From assembly GCF_017991995.1 (NCBI RefSeq), contig NZ_JAGOPN010000001.1:372001-436000 (forward strand): a stretch of DNA of 64,000 nt. Direction: 5' to 3'. Shown here piece by piece: positions 1 to 8,980 of the stretch. This DNA comes from Pseudacidovorax sp. Its GTDB lineage: Bacteria; Pseudomonadota; Gammaproteobacteria; Burkholderiales; Burkholderiaceae_C. Position 1 is the first letter of the stretch. Each line of letters opens with the position of its first letter. The position numbers and the translations under genes were made by a program. The notes beneath the pieces are model-generated. The model had not been told where the DNA came from. It ran no database searches and saw only the letters and a list, made by a program, of their open reading frames with translations.

Positions 1-84
1 GCCGGGGAACATGGCGCCGATGGAGGCATCATGCGGCGAATCGGCCGCACCATGCTGCGCCGCAGCGCGATCCTTAGATATGGA

Positions 85-1839
85 TCAAGAAAAAGGGCCG
101 CGATGGACCAGCAGGCCGGCCAGCAGCAGGACCAGCAAGGCCAGCACCAGCGACAGCGCCTGCCAGAAGCGCACCGGATCGCGCTCGGCCAGCGGCAGCG
201 GGCGGGCGCGTCGCTGAGCGGGTGTGGGCGCGCGCAGTTCGTGCAGCAGCTCCGACACCGCCTCCTGCCGCCGGGCCGGCTGGGGGCTCAGCGCCTTCTG
301 GAGCACGGCGTCCAGCCAGGCCGGCAGCTCGGGGCGGTGATGGCGCAGCGGCACGTAGCGCAGCCGCCGCAGGTCCTGGGGCTGCCGCACGCGTGCCGCG
401 TCCAGCCCGTAGGGCAACTGGCCGGTGAGCATCTGATAGCCCAGCGCCGCCAGCGAGAAGAGATCGGAGCGGGCGCTGCCGCCCTGGCCGAGCAGGTATT
501 CCGGTGCGATGTACTGCAGCGTGCCCTGCACATCCGCCGCGAGCGGGCCCCGGCCCTCCGCCAGGCCGGCCACATGGGCCGAGGCGAGGTCGATCAGCCG
601 CGCGGTGCCGGCGCGGTCGATCATCACGTTCTCGGGCCGCAGGTCCTGGTGCAGCATCTCGCGGCCGTGCAGGGCCTGCAGGCCGCGGCCGATCTGGTCG
701 AGCAGGGCCCGCACCTCGTCGAGCGAGGGGCGCGGATGGTCGATCATCCACTGGGCCAGGGTCTGGCCTTCCACGTACGCCATCGCCACGAAGAGGTGGC
801 GCCGCGCGCGCCGGCCCGGCCAGGCCTTGAGCACGTGCGGATGGTCGATGCGCCGGGCCACCCATTCCTCCAGCACGAAGCGGTCGAGCGCCTCGGCGTT
901 CTCGCGCAGGTCCAGCGCGGGCACCTTCAGCGCCACCTGCGCGCCGCTTTCGTCGTCGGTCGCCAGCCAGACATGGCTGCGCGGGCCGACCTTGAGTTCG
1001 CGCACGAGCGTGAATCCTTCGAAGGCCATGCCCGGCGCAAGCGGCGGCGGCAGGGCCAGTCCTTCGCGGCTGAGCTGGGGCAGGGGCTGGCCGGGCGCGG
1101 GCAGGGCGTCGATGCGCAGCAGCAGCACGGTCGCGTCGTCCTCGCTGCCGCGCTCGCGGGCACGCCGGGTCAGCGTGGCGGCAGCGGCGTCGAAGTCGTC
1201 GGCAGGCAAGCTCAGCGCCTCGTGCACGTCGGCCGCCGTGAGATGGGCATATGCGCCATCGGTGGCCAGCAGGTAGACCTCGCCGGGCTCGGCTTCCCAG
1301 CAGCAGTAGTCGATCTCGACCTGGGCGTCGGCCCCGAGGGCCCGCGCCAGGTAGGACTCGGCGGAGGACACCTGCACGCGATGGTCCTCGGAGAGCGGCT
1401 CCAGCGTCGTCGCATGCAGCCGGTACAGCCGTGCGTCGCCCACATGCAGCAGATGCAGTTCGCGGCCCTTGAGCACCAGCGCCGTGAAGGTGCAGACATG
1501 GCCGCGGTCCTTGTCGAAGCGGGCGTCGCTGCGCATCGTCTGGGCATGCAGCCACGCATTGGTGGCGGCGATGACGCGCTGGCCCGCGCGCCGCACCGAC
1601 CAGGCTTCGCTGGTGGCGTAGTAATCGGACAGGAAGGCACCAACGGCGGTCTGCGCCGCCTCCCGGCTCACCGGGCTGCTGCTGATGCCGTCGGCAATGG
1701 CCAGTGCGATGCCCTTTCCGGCCAGCAGGTGGCCGGTGGGCAGCATTGCGCCATGGAAGTCCTGGTTGTGCCCGCCGGGCGCGGCCAGCGAATGCTGGCC
1801 GAGGGTGATGCGCGGCAGCGCTTCCGAAGGTCCCGTCAC
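85..1839 (-). CDS. bifunctional protein phosphatase (PP2C) / Ser-Thr kinase-like protein
   Basis: The N-terminal half is a PP2C-type phosphatase: GHNQDFHG, AIADG, LHVGDARLY, LLATDG and SEDDATVL are the metal-binding and catalytic motifs. The C-terminal half is a protein-kinase fold (VALK lysine, APE-type IAPEYLLG) followed by one membrane helix at the extreme C terminus. The kinase looks degenerate: the HRD motif reads HQD, DFG reads DLA and the glycine loop is not recognisable, so the phosphatase may be the active part. The gene is last in the nirB-nirD-channel run, so a role in controlling nitrite assimilation is inferred. I chose a GTG start 34 bp after the channel gene, preceded by GGAAGGA. 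The frame stays open to an ATG at 1929, which would overlap the upstream gene. Confidence 0.8.
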   Translation of the reverse strand: MTGPSEALPRITLGQHSLAAPGGHNQDFHGAMLPTGHLLAGKGIALAIADGISSSPVSREAAQTAVGAFLSDYYATSEAWSVRRAGQRVIAATNAWLHAQTMRSDARFDKDRGHVCTFTALVLKGRELHLLHVGDARLYRLHATTLEPLSEDHRVQVSSAESYLARALGADAQVEIDYCCWEAEPGEVYLLATDGAYAHLTAADVHEALSLPADDFDAAAATLTRRARERGSEDDATVLLLRIDALPAPGQPLPQLSREGLALPPPLAPGMAFEGFTLVRELKVGPRSHVWLATDDESGAQVALKVPALDLRENAEALDRFVLEEWVARRIDHPHVLKAWPGRRARRHLFVAMAYVEGQTLAQWMIDHPRPSLDEVRALLDQIGRGLQALHGREMLHQDLRPENVMIDRAGTARLIDLASAHVAGLAEGRGPLAADVQGTLQYIAPEYLLGQGGSARSDLFSLAALGYQMLTGQLPYGLDAARVRQPQDLRRLRYVPLRHHRPELPAWLDAVLQKALSPQPARRQEAVSELLHELRAPTPAQRRARPLPLAERDPVRFWQALSLVLALLVLLLAGLLVHRGPFS

Positions 1840-1873
1840 GACGGCCGAGCGTCCTTCCGGGCTGCCATCGCGC

Positions 1874-2686
1874 TCAAGCCTGGGCGCGCTTGGGCGCCGT
1901 CTTGTAGTGCGTGGAGTAGAGCGTGGCACCGACGAAGGTCAGACCGCCGACCAGGTTGCCCAGCACGGTGGGGATCTCGTTCCAGATGAGGTAGTCCATC
2001 AGCGTGAAGTGGCCGCCCAGCAGCAGGCCCGACGGGAACAGGAACATGTTGACCACGCTGTGTTCGAAGCCCATGTAGAAGAACACCGTGATCGGCATCC
2101 ACATGCCGATGGCCTTGCCCGACACCGAGGTGGACATCATGGCCGCCACCACGCCGGTCGAGACCATCCAGTTGCACATCACGCCGCGGATGAACAGCGT
2201 CAGCATGCCGGCGGCGCCATGGGCCGCGTAGCCCACCGTGCGGCCCTCGCCGATGTGGCCGATGCGCTGCCCGATGGCGTTGGGCGCTTCGGACCAGCCG
2301 AAGGTGAAGATGATGGCCATGAACACGGCCACCGTGAGCGCCCCGGCGAAGTTGCCCACGAAGACCAGCGACCAGTTGCGCATCACGCCGCCCCAGGTGG
2401 CGCCGGGGCGCTTGTCGAAGACGGCCAGCGGTGCCAGCGTGAACACGCCGGTCAGCAGGTCGAAGCCCATCAGGTACAGCATGATGAAGCCGACCGGGAA
2501 GAGCATGGCGCCGACGAGGGCGTTGCCGGTGTTGACGGTGATGGTGACGGCGAAGGCGGCCGCCAGCGCCAGGATGGCGCCGGCCATGTAGGAGCGGATC
2601 AGCGTGTCGCGCGTGGACATCAACAACTTGGATTCACCAGCGTCGACCATCTTGGTGACGAACTCGGCAGGGGCAAGGTAGGCCAT
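1874..2686 (-). CDS. formate/nitrite transporter (FNT) family channel
   Basis: 270-residue membrane protein of the FocA/NirC family with about six hydrophobic segments; the FNT signature is visible around MLYLMGFDLLTGVF. Beside nirB and nirD the expected cargo is nitrite entering the cytoplasm for reduction. The start is the ATG preceded by AAAGGAA; the frame is open further upstream to 2803, but that extension is arginine- and proline-rich and runs into nirD. It lies 35 bp downstream of nirD on the same strand, consistent with one operon. Nitrite rather than formate is inferred from context. Confidence 0.9.
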   Translation of the reverse strand: MAYLAPAEFVTKMVDAGESKLLMSTRDTLIRSYMAGAILALAAAFAVTITVNTGNALVGAMLFPVGFIMLYLMGFDLLTGVFTLAPLAVFDKRPGATWGGVMRNWSLVFVGNFAGALTVAVFMAIIFTFGWSEAPNAIGQRIGHIGEGRTVGYAAHGAAGMLTLFIRGVMCNWMVSTGVVAAMMSTSVSGKAIGMWMPITVFFYMGFEHSVVNMFLFPSGLLLGGHFTLMDYLIWNEIPTVLGNLVGGLTFVGATLYSTHYKTAPKRAQA

Positions 2687-2721
2687 GGGATTCCTTTGAG
2701 GATCTTGAAGGGGAAAGGGAG

Positions 2722-3063
2722 TCAGGCGAGGGCGACGAGCACGCGGTCGCCCTCCACGCGCACCGCATGGGCGCGCACCGAGTGCTGGGGGGCTTCCAGG
2801 CACTCGCCGGTCGCCAGGTCGAAGTGGTTCTTGTAGAGCGGCGATGCGACGACGGTGCGGCCGCCCAGGCTGCCGGTGAGGCCGCGCGACAGCACGCTGG
2901 CGCCCGACTGCGGGTCGATGTTGTCGATGGCATGGAAGCGGTCGTCACCGATGCGGAAGATGGCGACATGCCGGTCGTCGATGCGGGCGCAGACGCCCGT
3001 GTCGGGCAGGATGTCGGAGACGGCGCAGACGGCCGTCCATGCGGGCGTGAGGGTCGTGGTCAT
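2722..3063 (-). CDS. nirD: nitrite reductase (NADH) small subunit
   Basis: 113-residue NirD, the small Rieske-like subunit of the cytoplasmic NADH-dependent nitrite reductase that makes ammonium from nitrite. The fold is recognisable from VCAVSDI, ARIDDRHVAIFRIGDD, FHAIDNIDP and SPLYKNHFDL. As usual for NirD, the cysteines of a true Rieske cluster are absent. It starts at an ATG preceded by GAGGAG, 11 bp after the end of nirB. The reading frame stays open upstream through nirB, but that stretch is a shadow of nirB. Confidence 0.93.
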   Translation of the reverse strand: MTTTLTPAWTAVCAVSDILPDTGVCARIDDRHVAIFRIGDDRFHAIDNIDPQSGASVLSRGLTGSLGGRTVVASPLYKNHFDLATGECLEAPQHSVRAHAVRVEGDRVLVALA

Positions 3064-3074
3064 GGCGGGGCTCC

Positions 3075-5639
3075 TCAGGCGGGCGTGGCCTCGGTGGCGG
3101 TGGCGTCCGCTTCCCGGGCGGCGGGCGCAGCATCGGCCGTGCGCTCCTCGGCGCGGGCCGGGCGGATCTGCCCGCGCTCCTTCACGAAGACGATGCGCTC
3201 GTCCGGCAGCTCGCTGTTGACGAAGCTGCGGAAGCGGCTGCGCACGGCGGGGTCGGTCACTGCGGTCTTCCACTCGCACTGGTAGGTGTCGACCATGGCC
3301 TGCATCTGCGTCTCCAGCTCGGCGGCCAGGCCCAGGCTGTCCTCGATCAGCACCTTCTTCAGGTAGTCGAGCCCGCCTTCGAGGTTGTCGCGCCAGGTGC
3401 TGGTGCGCTGCAGCCGGTCGGCCGTGCGCACGTAGAACATCAGGAAGCGGTCGATGAGCGCGATGAGCTGCGGCTTGGAGAGGTCGCTGGCGATCAGTTC
3501 GGCATGGCGCGGCTTCATGCCGCCGTTGCCGCAGACGTAGAGGTTCCAGCCCTTGTCGGTGGCGATCACACCCACGTCCTTGCCCTGCGCCTCGGCGCAT
3601 TCGCGGGTGCAGCCGGAGACGCCGAACTTGATCTTGTGCGGCGCGCGCAGTCCCTTGTAGCGGTTCTCCAGCTCGACGGCCAGGCCCACCGAATCCTGCA
3701 CGCCGTAGCGGCACCAGGTGCTGCCCACGCAGCTCTTCACGGTGCGCAGAGACTTGCCGTAGGCATGGCCGCTCTCGAAGCCGGCGGCGATCAGTTCTTC
3801 CCAGATCAGGGGCAGTTGCTCCAGCCGGGCGCCGAACATGTCGACCCGCGCGCCGCCCGTGACCTTGGTGTAGAGGCCGTACTTCTTGGCCACCTGGCCG
3901 ACGGCGATCAGGCCGTCGGGCGTGACCTCGCCGCCGGGCATGCGCGGCACCACCGAATACGTGCCGTCCTTCTGGATGTTGCCCAGGAAGTAGTCGTTGC
4001 TGTCCTGCAGCTTGGCCAGCTCGGGCTTGAGCACGAAGTCGTTCCAGCACGAGGCCAGGATGCTGGCCGCGGTCGGCTTGCAGATGTCGCAGCCCAGGCC
4101 GTGGCCGTGCCTGGCCAGCAGTTCGTCGAAGGTCTTGATGCCGCCCACGCGCACCAGGTGGTACAGCTCCTGCCGCGAATGCGGGAAGTGCTCGCACAGG
4201 TGATTGTTGACGGCCAGGCCGCGGCGGCTCATCTCGGCCTTCATCACCTGGGTGACCAGCGGCACGCAGCCGCCGCAGGTGGCGCCGGCCTTGGTGCAGG
4301 CCTTGAGCTGGCCGATGGTGCAGGCGCCGTCGCCCACCGCGGCGCAGATCTGGCCCTTGCTCACGTTGTTGCAGGAGCAGATCTGCGCCGTGTCCGGCAG
4401 TGCGTCTACGCCCAGCCCCGGCTTGGCCTGGCCGTCGCTGGAGGGCAGGATCAGGAACTCGGGCGATTCGGGCAGGGCGATGCCATTGAGCGCCATCTGC
4501 AGCAGCGTGCCGTACTCGTCGGCATTGCCCACGAGCACGGCGCCCAGCAGCTTGGTGCCGTCGGCGCTCACCACGATCTTCTTGTAGACCTGCTTGATCT
4601 CGTCCACGTACTGGAAGCTGCGCGCGCCCGGCGTGCGACCGTGGGCATCGCCGATGCTGGCCACGTCCACGCCCATCAGCTTGAGCTTGGTGCTCATGTC
4701 GGCACCAGCGAAGGCGGCCTCGGCATCGCCGGCCAGATGGCGCGCGGCGACGCGGGCCATCTCGTAGCCGGGCGCGACCAGGCCATAGAGCTGCTCGTTC
4801 CAGGAGGCGCATTCGCCGATGGCGTAGATGTTTCGGTCGGCGCTGCGGCAGTGGGCGTCCACGGCGACGCCGCCGCGCGGCCCGACGGCCAGCGCGCTTT
4901 GGCGGGCGAGGGCGTCCTGTGGCCGGATGCCGGCAGAGAACACGATCATGTCGGTCTCCAGCCAGGTGCCATCCGAAAAGACCATGCGGTGCCGGGCGGT
5001 GGCCCCGTCGGTGATCTCCACCGTGTTGCGGCCGGTGTGCACCTGCACGCCCAGCGCTTCGATCTTGCTGCGCAACACGCGGCCGCCGCCATCGTCCACC
5101 TGCACCGCCATCAGGCGCGGAGCGAACTCGACGACATGCGTTTCCAGGCCCAGGTCGCGCAAGGCCTTGGCGCATTCCAGGCCCAGCAGGCCCCCGCCGA
5201 CCACCACGCCGCTCTTCGACTTGGCACCGGAGGCCTTCATGCCTTCGAGGTCCTCGATGGTGCGGTAGACATGGCAGTGTGGCCGTTCGCGGCCCGGCAC
5301 CGGCGGCACGAAGGGCACCGAGCCGGTGGCCAGCACCAGCTTGTCGTAGGGCAGCACTTCGCCATCGGCGGTGGTGACCGTGTTGTTGCGCCGCTCGATG
5401 GCCACCGCGCGGGTGCCCAGGCGCAACGAGAAGCCGCTGCGCTCGAAGAAGCCGGCTTCGACCAGCGACAGCTGCTCGGCCGTCTTGCCGCTGAAGAACT
5501 CGGACAGGTGCACGCGGTCGTAGGCCGGCCGCGGCTCTTCGCACAGCACGGTGACTTCGGCCTCGGCGAGGGGGGAGCTGGCGAGCTCTTCGAGGAACTT
5601 GTGGCCGACCATGCCGTGGCCAACAACGATGATTTTCAT
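3075..5639 (-). CDS. nirB: nitrite reductase (NADH) large subunit
   Basis: 854-residue NirB, the siroheme and iron-sulfur flavoprotein that reduces nitrite to ammonium with NADH. Order of parts: FAD/NAD oxidoreductase domain from the N-terminal VVGHGMVGHKF (about 1-400), a BFD-like [2Fe-2S] domain with CSCNN and CGGC cysteines (about 418-470), a ferredoxin-like half domain, then the siroheme/[4Fe-4S] region. Its four cysteines are near residues 636, 642, 676 and 680 (SCVGSTWC and SGCTREC). Full length for the family. The start is MKIIVV; the 104-residue upstream open frame is low-complexity and not NirB-like. Confidence 0.96.
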   Translation of the reverse strand: MKIIVVGHGMVGHKFLEELASSPLAEAEVTVLCEEPRPAYDRVHLSEFFSGKTAEQLSLVEAGFFERSGFSLRLGTRAVAIERRNNTVTTADGEVLPYDKLVLATGSVPFVPPVPGRERPHCHVYRTIEDLEGMKASGAKSKSGVVVGGGLLGLECAKALRDLGLETHVVEFAPRLMAVQVDDGGGRVLRSKIEALGVQVHTGRNTVEITDGATARHRMVFSDGTWLETDMIVFSAGIRPQDALARQSALAVGPRGGVAVDAHCRSADRNIYAIGECASWNEQLYGLVAPGYEMARVAARHLAGDAEAAFAGADMSTKLKLMGVDVASIGDAHGRTPGARSFQYVDEIKQVYKKIVVSADGTKLLGAVLVGNADEYGTLLQMALNGIALPESPEFLILPSSDGQAKPGLGVDALPDTAQICSCNNVSKGQICAAVGDGACTIGQLKACTKAGATCGGCVPLVTQVMKAEMSRRGLAVNNHLCEHFPHSRQELYHLVRVGGIKTFDELLARHGHGLGCDICKPTAASILASCWNDFVLKPELAKLQDSNDYFLGNIQKDGTYSVVPRMPGGEVTPDGLIAVGQVAKKYGLYTKVTGGARVDMFGARLEQLPLIWEELIAAGFESGHAYGKSLRTVKSCVGSTWCRYGVQDSVGLAVELENRYKGLRAPHKIKFGVSGCTRECAEAQGKDVGVIATDKGWNLYVCGNGGMKPRHAELIASDLSKPQLIALIDRFLMFYVRTADRLQRTSTWRDNLEGGLDYLKKVLIEDSLGLAAELETQMQAMVDTYQCEWKTAVTDPAVRSRFRSFVNSELPDERIVFVKERGQIRPARAEERTADAAPAAREADATATEATPA

Positions 5640-5871
5640 GAGGGGGTCCTGCGCGCACCCTGCGGGGGCGGGAGGATCGCCTTGGCCAGCCACCGAAGTG
5701 CCGGACGAGGCGCCGCCGCCAGAGCGAGGTGCAGATCGTGTGGGAACAACCGCGCAGCAGGCGCCGACAGTGGCACCGCTTGCGCGGGGTTCCGCCGACA
5801 TTGGCGGGGGCGCTGGAGCCGCAACGGCGACACTGCCGGGGCTCCGGTTCAGGTCACGCAAGCTCCGTGCC
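5640..5871. other. intergenic region upstream of nirB
   Basis: Upstream leader of nirB, on its promoter side; the rest of the gap up to pobA is the terminator and its flank. No convincing -35/-10 pair or sigma54 site in the correct orientation was found. A TGGCAC...TTGC string at 5771-5783 is on the wrong strand and 2 bp too short. No small gene was recognised. Confidence 0.4.
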
Positions 5872-5900
5872 AAAGAAAAAGCCCCCGATGACGGGGGCTT
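5872..5900 (-). terminator. rho-independent terminator of pobA
   Basis: On the minus strand an 11-bp-class stem (AAGCCCCCG / CGGGGGCTT around a short TCAT loop) is followed by a T-rich run, TTTCTTT. It lies about 80 bp downstream of the pobA stop codon. Confidence 0.85.
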
Positions 5901-5982
5901 GGCGCTTGCGGCGGGCTTGGATGCCCCGCCGTGGGTCGCGCGGCGCACCAAGCTGGGTGAAGCCGGACGTCGAAGCTGCGCG

Positions 5983-7155
5983 CTAGAAAGGCAGGCCGAC
6001 GTAGTTCTCCGCCAGCACGCCCTTGGCGCGCTCCGAGGAGAGCAGGTAGTCCAGCTCCGTGCGCTGCAGCGCGATGTCGTAGCCGCTGTTCTGCGGGAAG
6101 GTGTGAAGCATCGTCGTCATCCACCACGAGAAGCGCTGCGCCTTCCACACGCGCGCCAGGGCCTTGGCCGAATACTGGTCGAGGCCGCTGGAGTCGCCCT
6201 TGAGGTAGTGGTCCACCATCGCGTGATAGAGGTAGTGGATGTCGGACGCGGCGGTGTTCAGGCCGCGTGCGCCCGTGGGCGGCACGATGTGGGCGGCGTC
6301 GCCGGCCAGGAAGAGCCGGCCCCAGCGCATCGGCTCGGCCACGAAGGAACGCAGCGGGGCGATGGACTTCTCGATGGACGGCCCCGTCTGCAGGCGGCCC
6401 GCCACCTCGGCCGGCAGGCGACGCTGCAACTCGGCCCAGAACAGCTCGTCGCTCCAGGCCTCCACCGTGTCGGTGAGGGGAACCTGAATGTAATAGCGGC
6501 TCAGCACCTGCGAGCGCATGGAGCACAGCGCGAAGCCGCGCTCGTGCCGCGCATAGATCAGCTCCGGCGAAACGGGCTTGGTGCGCGAGAGCACGCCCAG
6601 CCAGCCGAAGGGGTAGACCTTCTCGTACTCGCGCAGCACATCCGCCGGGATCGACTTGCGGCTGACGCCGTGGAAACCGTCCGCGCCGATGACAAAGTCG
6701 CAGTCGATGCGGATCACGTCGTCGCCCTTGCGGTAGCTGACCCAGGGCGCGTCGGTGTCCAGATCGTGCGGCTGGACGTCCTGCGCGTCATGCACCACCT
6801 GGCCCTTCGCGCGGTCGCGCGCTTCGTACAGGTCGCGTGTCAGTTCGGTCTGGCCATAGACCACCACCGACTGACCGCCCGAATACTTGTGCAGGTCGAT
6901 GCGATCCAGCTGGCCGTCGTGGGAGATGAAGAAGCCGTGGTGGATCTCGCCCTCGCGGTCCATGCGTTCGCCGCACTGGGCTTCGCGCATCAACTCGGCA
7001 AAGCCATGCTCCAGCACGCCAGCGCGGATGCGCGCCAGCACGTAGTCGCGGCTGTGCTTTTCGAGCACCACGTTGCGGATGCCCTTGAGATCGAGCAGTT
7101 GGGACAGCAGCAGGCCGGAAGGGCCACCGCCAATGATGCAGACCTGGGTTTTCAT
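5983..7155 (-). CDS. pobA: 4-hydroxybenzoate 3-monooxygenase
   Basis: 390-residue flavoprotein hydroxylase that turns 4-hydroxybenzoate into protocatechuate with NADPH and O2. Seen: FAD-binding GGGPSGLLL at the N terminus, the second FAD motif GDAAHIVPPTGARGLN, SRYYIQVPL (carrying the active-site tyrosine equivalent to Tyr201 of the Pseudomonas enzyme) and the C-terminal ENYVGLPF (Tyr385 equivalent). Length is close to the roughly 394 residues of the characterised enzyme. The start ATG has CAGGAGA 9 bp upstream. It is divergent from an AraC-family gene, the usual arrangement for PobR-controlled pobA. Confidence 0.96.
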   Translation of the reverse strand: MKTQVCIIGGGPSGLLLSQLLDLKGIRNVVLEKHSRDYVLARIRAGVLEHGFAELMREAQCGERMDREGEIHHGFFISHDGQLDRIDLHKYSGGQSVVVYGQTELTRDLYEARDRAKGQVVHDAQDVQPHDLDTDAPWVSYRKGDDVIRIDCDFVIGADGFHGVSRKSIPADVLREYEKVYPFGWLGVLSRTKPVSPELIYARHERGFALCSMRSQVLSRYYIQVPLTDTVEAWSDELFWAELQRRLPAEVAGRLQTGPSIEKSIAPLRSFVAEPMRWGRLFLAGDAAHIVPPTGARGLNTAASDIHYLYHAMVDHYLKGDSSGLDQYSAKALARVWKAQRFSWWMTTMLHTFPQNSGYDIALQRTELDYLLSSERAKGVLAENYVGLPF

Positions 7156-7273
7156 GGATGCAGTCTCCTGGTTGGAACGGTCGCCAGCCCTCGCCGGCTG
7201 GTCCGAATCTTGGCGCTGCATCGCCCCCGCCGGAATGGATCGAACGCGTCCGGACTTGTACGATTCGAACATC
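7156..7273. promoter_or_regulatory. divergent pobA / AraC-regulator control region
   Basis: 118-bp gap between divergent start codons, so promoters for both genes must lie here or just inside them. Near-repeats GATCGAAC (about 7231) and GATTCGAAC (about 7262) could be half-sites for the AraC-type regulator; this is inference. No clear -35/-10 hexamers were picked. Confidence 0.4.
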
Positions 7274-8200
7274 ATGCATGCTCCAGGCGCCAAGGCTCCC
7301 GCCATCCGTTCCTATGCGCTCTTCGGCGAGGCGGGCGACCTGCCCGACGTGCTGCACTGCGAGACCATCGCCGCCCGCTCCGTCCTGCACGACTGGGAAC
7401 TGGCCCGCCATCGCCACCATCGGCTGCACCAGCTGCTGTGGTTGCAGGAAGGGCAGGGCACGGCCTGGCTGGAAGCCGGCCCGGCGCCGCTGGGCCGCCA
7501 CACGCTGGTGAACGTGCCGACCGGCGAGGTCCACGCCTTTGCCTTCTCTCCAGGCACGCAGGGTTGGGTTGTGAGCCTGCCGGACGAACTGGTGGACGCC
7601 CAACTGGCTGCGATTCCCGAGGCGCGTTCGTTGCTCTCGCGCGCCTCGGCCCAGACCGTGGACGAGGCCAGCACAGCCACGCTCGGCACGCTGCTGGCCG
7701 CGCTCACCGAGGCCTTCGTGGCGCCCATGCATCCCGCGCGCGCCCTGGTGCTGCGGGGCCTGGGTACCGCCGTGCTCGGTCTGGCGGCCCAGGCGCTGGG
7801 CGTGGCGCAGGCCGAGGCGGTGGACTTGGCTGGATCGCGCCTGCTGCGGCGCTTCGAATCCTTGCTCGAACGGCATTTCGCCTTTGGTTGGCGGGTGAGT
7901 GACTACGCGGCCGCGCTGGCCGTCACGCCGACCCATCTGAGCCGCGTGGCCCGCGCTGCCACGGGCCTGCCCATCTCCCGTCTGGTCGACGCCCGGCGCA
8001 TGCGCGAAGCCCGGCGCCACCTGGCCTACACCACGGCCAGCGTGACCGCCGTGGGAGAGGCCTTGGGCTTCGACGATCCGGCGCATTTCAGCCGCGTATT
8101 CGCGCGCACCTGCGGCTGCTCGCCGCGGGATTTCCGGGCTCGCGTGAGCCAGCCGGCCACGGTCGGTGAGGCGGCTGCCCCCAAGACGCCAGCGGCGTAG
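7274..8200 (+). CDS. AraC-family transcriptional regulator, probable PobR
   Basis: 308-residue regulator: an N-terminal cupin-like effector domain (HRHHRLHQLLWLQEGQG, VNVPTGEVHAF) and a C-terminal AraC double helix-turn-helix (about residues 205-295; FGWRVSDYAAALAVTPTHLSR and the signature ending GFDDPAHFSRVFARTCGCSPRDFR). Divergently placed against pobA, so activation of pobA by 4-hydroxybenzoate is the likely role. PobR proteins of both AraC and IclR type are known; this one is AraC type. Confidence 0.85.
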   Translation: MHAPGAKAPAIRSYALFGEAGDLPDVLHCETIAARSVLHDWELARHRHHRLHQLLWLQEGQGTAWLEAGPAPLGRHTLVNVPTGEVHAFAFSPGTQGWVVSLPDELVDAQLAAIPEARSLLSRASAQTVDEASTATLGTLLAALTEAFVAPMHPARALVLRGLGTAVLGLAAQALGVAQAEAVDLAGSRLLRRFESLLERHFAFGWRVSDYAAALAVTPTHLSRVARAATGLPISRLVDARRMREARRHLAYTTASVTAVGEALGFDDPAHFSRVFARTCGCSPRDFRARVSQPATVGEAAAPKTPAA

Positions 8201-8208
8201 GCACGGGT

Positions 8209-8236
8209 CAAAAAGAAAAGGGCGCCAGAGGCGCCC
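8209..8236 (-). terminator. rho-independent terminator of the pilin gene
   Basis: Perfect 7-bp stem GGGCGCC / GGCGCCC with a 3-nt loop at 8220-8236. On the minus strand it is followed by TTTTCTTTTTG. It lies 26 bp past the pilin stop codon and just beyond the convergent regulator gene. Confidence 0.85.
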
Positions 8237-8262
8237 ACCGAAGGTCCGAGGTCCCGCCGGCG

Positions 8263-8754
8263 TCAGCCGCCCGATGCCGGAGGCGTCGCGGCCGCGTCGG
8301 CACAGCCGCCTTGGCCCGCGCGCAGCCCGCGCGTGTCATTGCAGATGGTGCCCGAGGTGGTCCAGATCAGGTTCGCAGCGCCGTCGGCCTGGCTCGGCGT
8401 CAGCGTGACCGTGAGCGCCACGCCCCCCTTGGTGGTGGCGCCGGTCGTGGCGGTGATGACGCCATTGGTAATGCCGAAGTTGCTGGTGACATTCTTGGTG
8501 GCGGTGAAAGTCGACGGAATTCCGTTGGTTCCGGCATTGCAGCCGGTGAATGTCCCCAGGTCGGTGGCACAAGCGACCACCGAACCTTTCAATGGCGTCA
8601 ATTCCGACAATGCCGCCGCGGCGCGGGCGCGCGAGGAATAGTCGGTGTATTGGGGAATGGCGATCGACGCGAGGATGCCCAGGACGGCAATGACGATCAT
8701 CAGCTCGATGAGGGTGAAGCCCTGCGAGCGTGGGCGCGAATGACGAATATCCAT
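8263..8754 (-). CDS. type IV pilin (PilA-like)
   Basis: 163-residue prepilin. A short basic leader ends in the prepilin peptidase site G/FTLIEL with Glu at +5, followed by the hydrophobic assembly helix [18 protein letters not shown]. Four cysteines occur: a pair at AC-n-GC in the middle and a second pair, ICNDTRG and GGC, near the C terminus; the latter probably forms the disulfide-bounded D-region. RBS AAAGGGAG precedes the ATG. It stands alone, with its own terminator and a possible sigma54 promoter, as expected of a major pilin gene. A minor pilin or competence pilin cannot be excluded. Confidence 0.88.
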   Translation of the reverse strand: MDIRHSRPRSQGFTLIELMIVIAVLGILASIAIPQYTDYSSRARAAAALSELTPLKGSVVACATDLGTFTGCNAGTNGIPSTFTATKNVTSNFGITNGVITATTGATTKGGVALTVTLTPSQADGAANLIWTTSGTICNDTRGLRAGQGGCADAAATPPASGG

Positions 8755-8854
8755 GACAGATCAACTCCCTTTGAAATTCCGCTTCTGATTCTTGGAGCGG
8801 CGCTCAACAGGATATCAGCGGGATATTCGTCATCCATCGGTGCGAATGGATAAG

Positions 8855-8870
8855 AGCTTATTTTCTGCCA
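8855..8870 (-). promoter_or_regulatory. possible sigma54 -24/-12 promoter of the pilin gene
   Basis: Minus strand TGGCAGAAAATAAGCT: GG and GC are in the correct -24/-12 register, but the TT before GC is AA. It lies about 100 bp upstream of the pilin start in an unusually AT-rich stretch (8861-8935). Major pilins are often sigma54-dependent in other proteobacteria, so the call is plausible but weak. Confidence 0.4.
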
Positions 8871-8980
8871 GAAATTTGGTCAAATTCCGCGAGCAATTAA
8901 TTTGTGTTTATTTACGAATATTGATTGATCAAGAATCGGCCGCAGTCGCACGGCGTCGGGGCGCCGCGCGCCTGCGGGGA

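Noticed and set aside
1-84. Start of a further gene left of the kinase/phosphatase
   Set aside because: Too short to judge; ATGs are present on the minus strand but no ribosome site or family motif.
31-1989. 652-codon plus-strand open frame opposite the kinase/phosphatase gene
   Set aside because: Arginine/glutamine-rich low-complexity translation without domains; it is the GC-rich antisense shadow of a clear PP2C/kinase gene.
2722-5658. Possible nirB-nirD fusion, since one frame stays open across both genes
   Set aside because: The upstream part of that frame is out of frame with NirB and arginine-rich; nirB ends normally at 3075 and nirD has its own ATG and ribosome site.
5771-5783. TGGCAC...TTGC near nirB as a sigma54 promoter
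   Set aside because: Spacing is 2 bp short and it points away from nirB.
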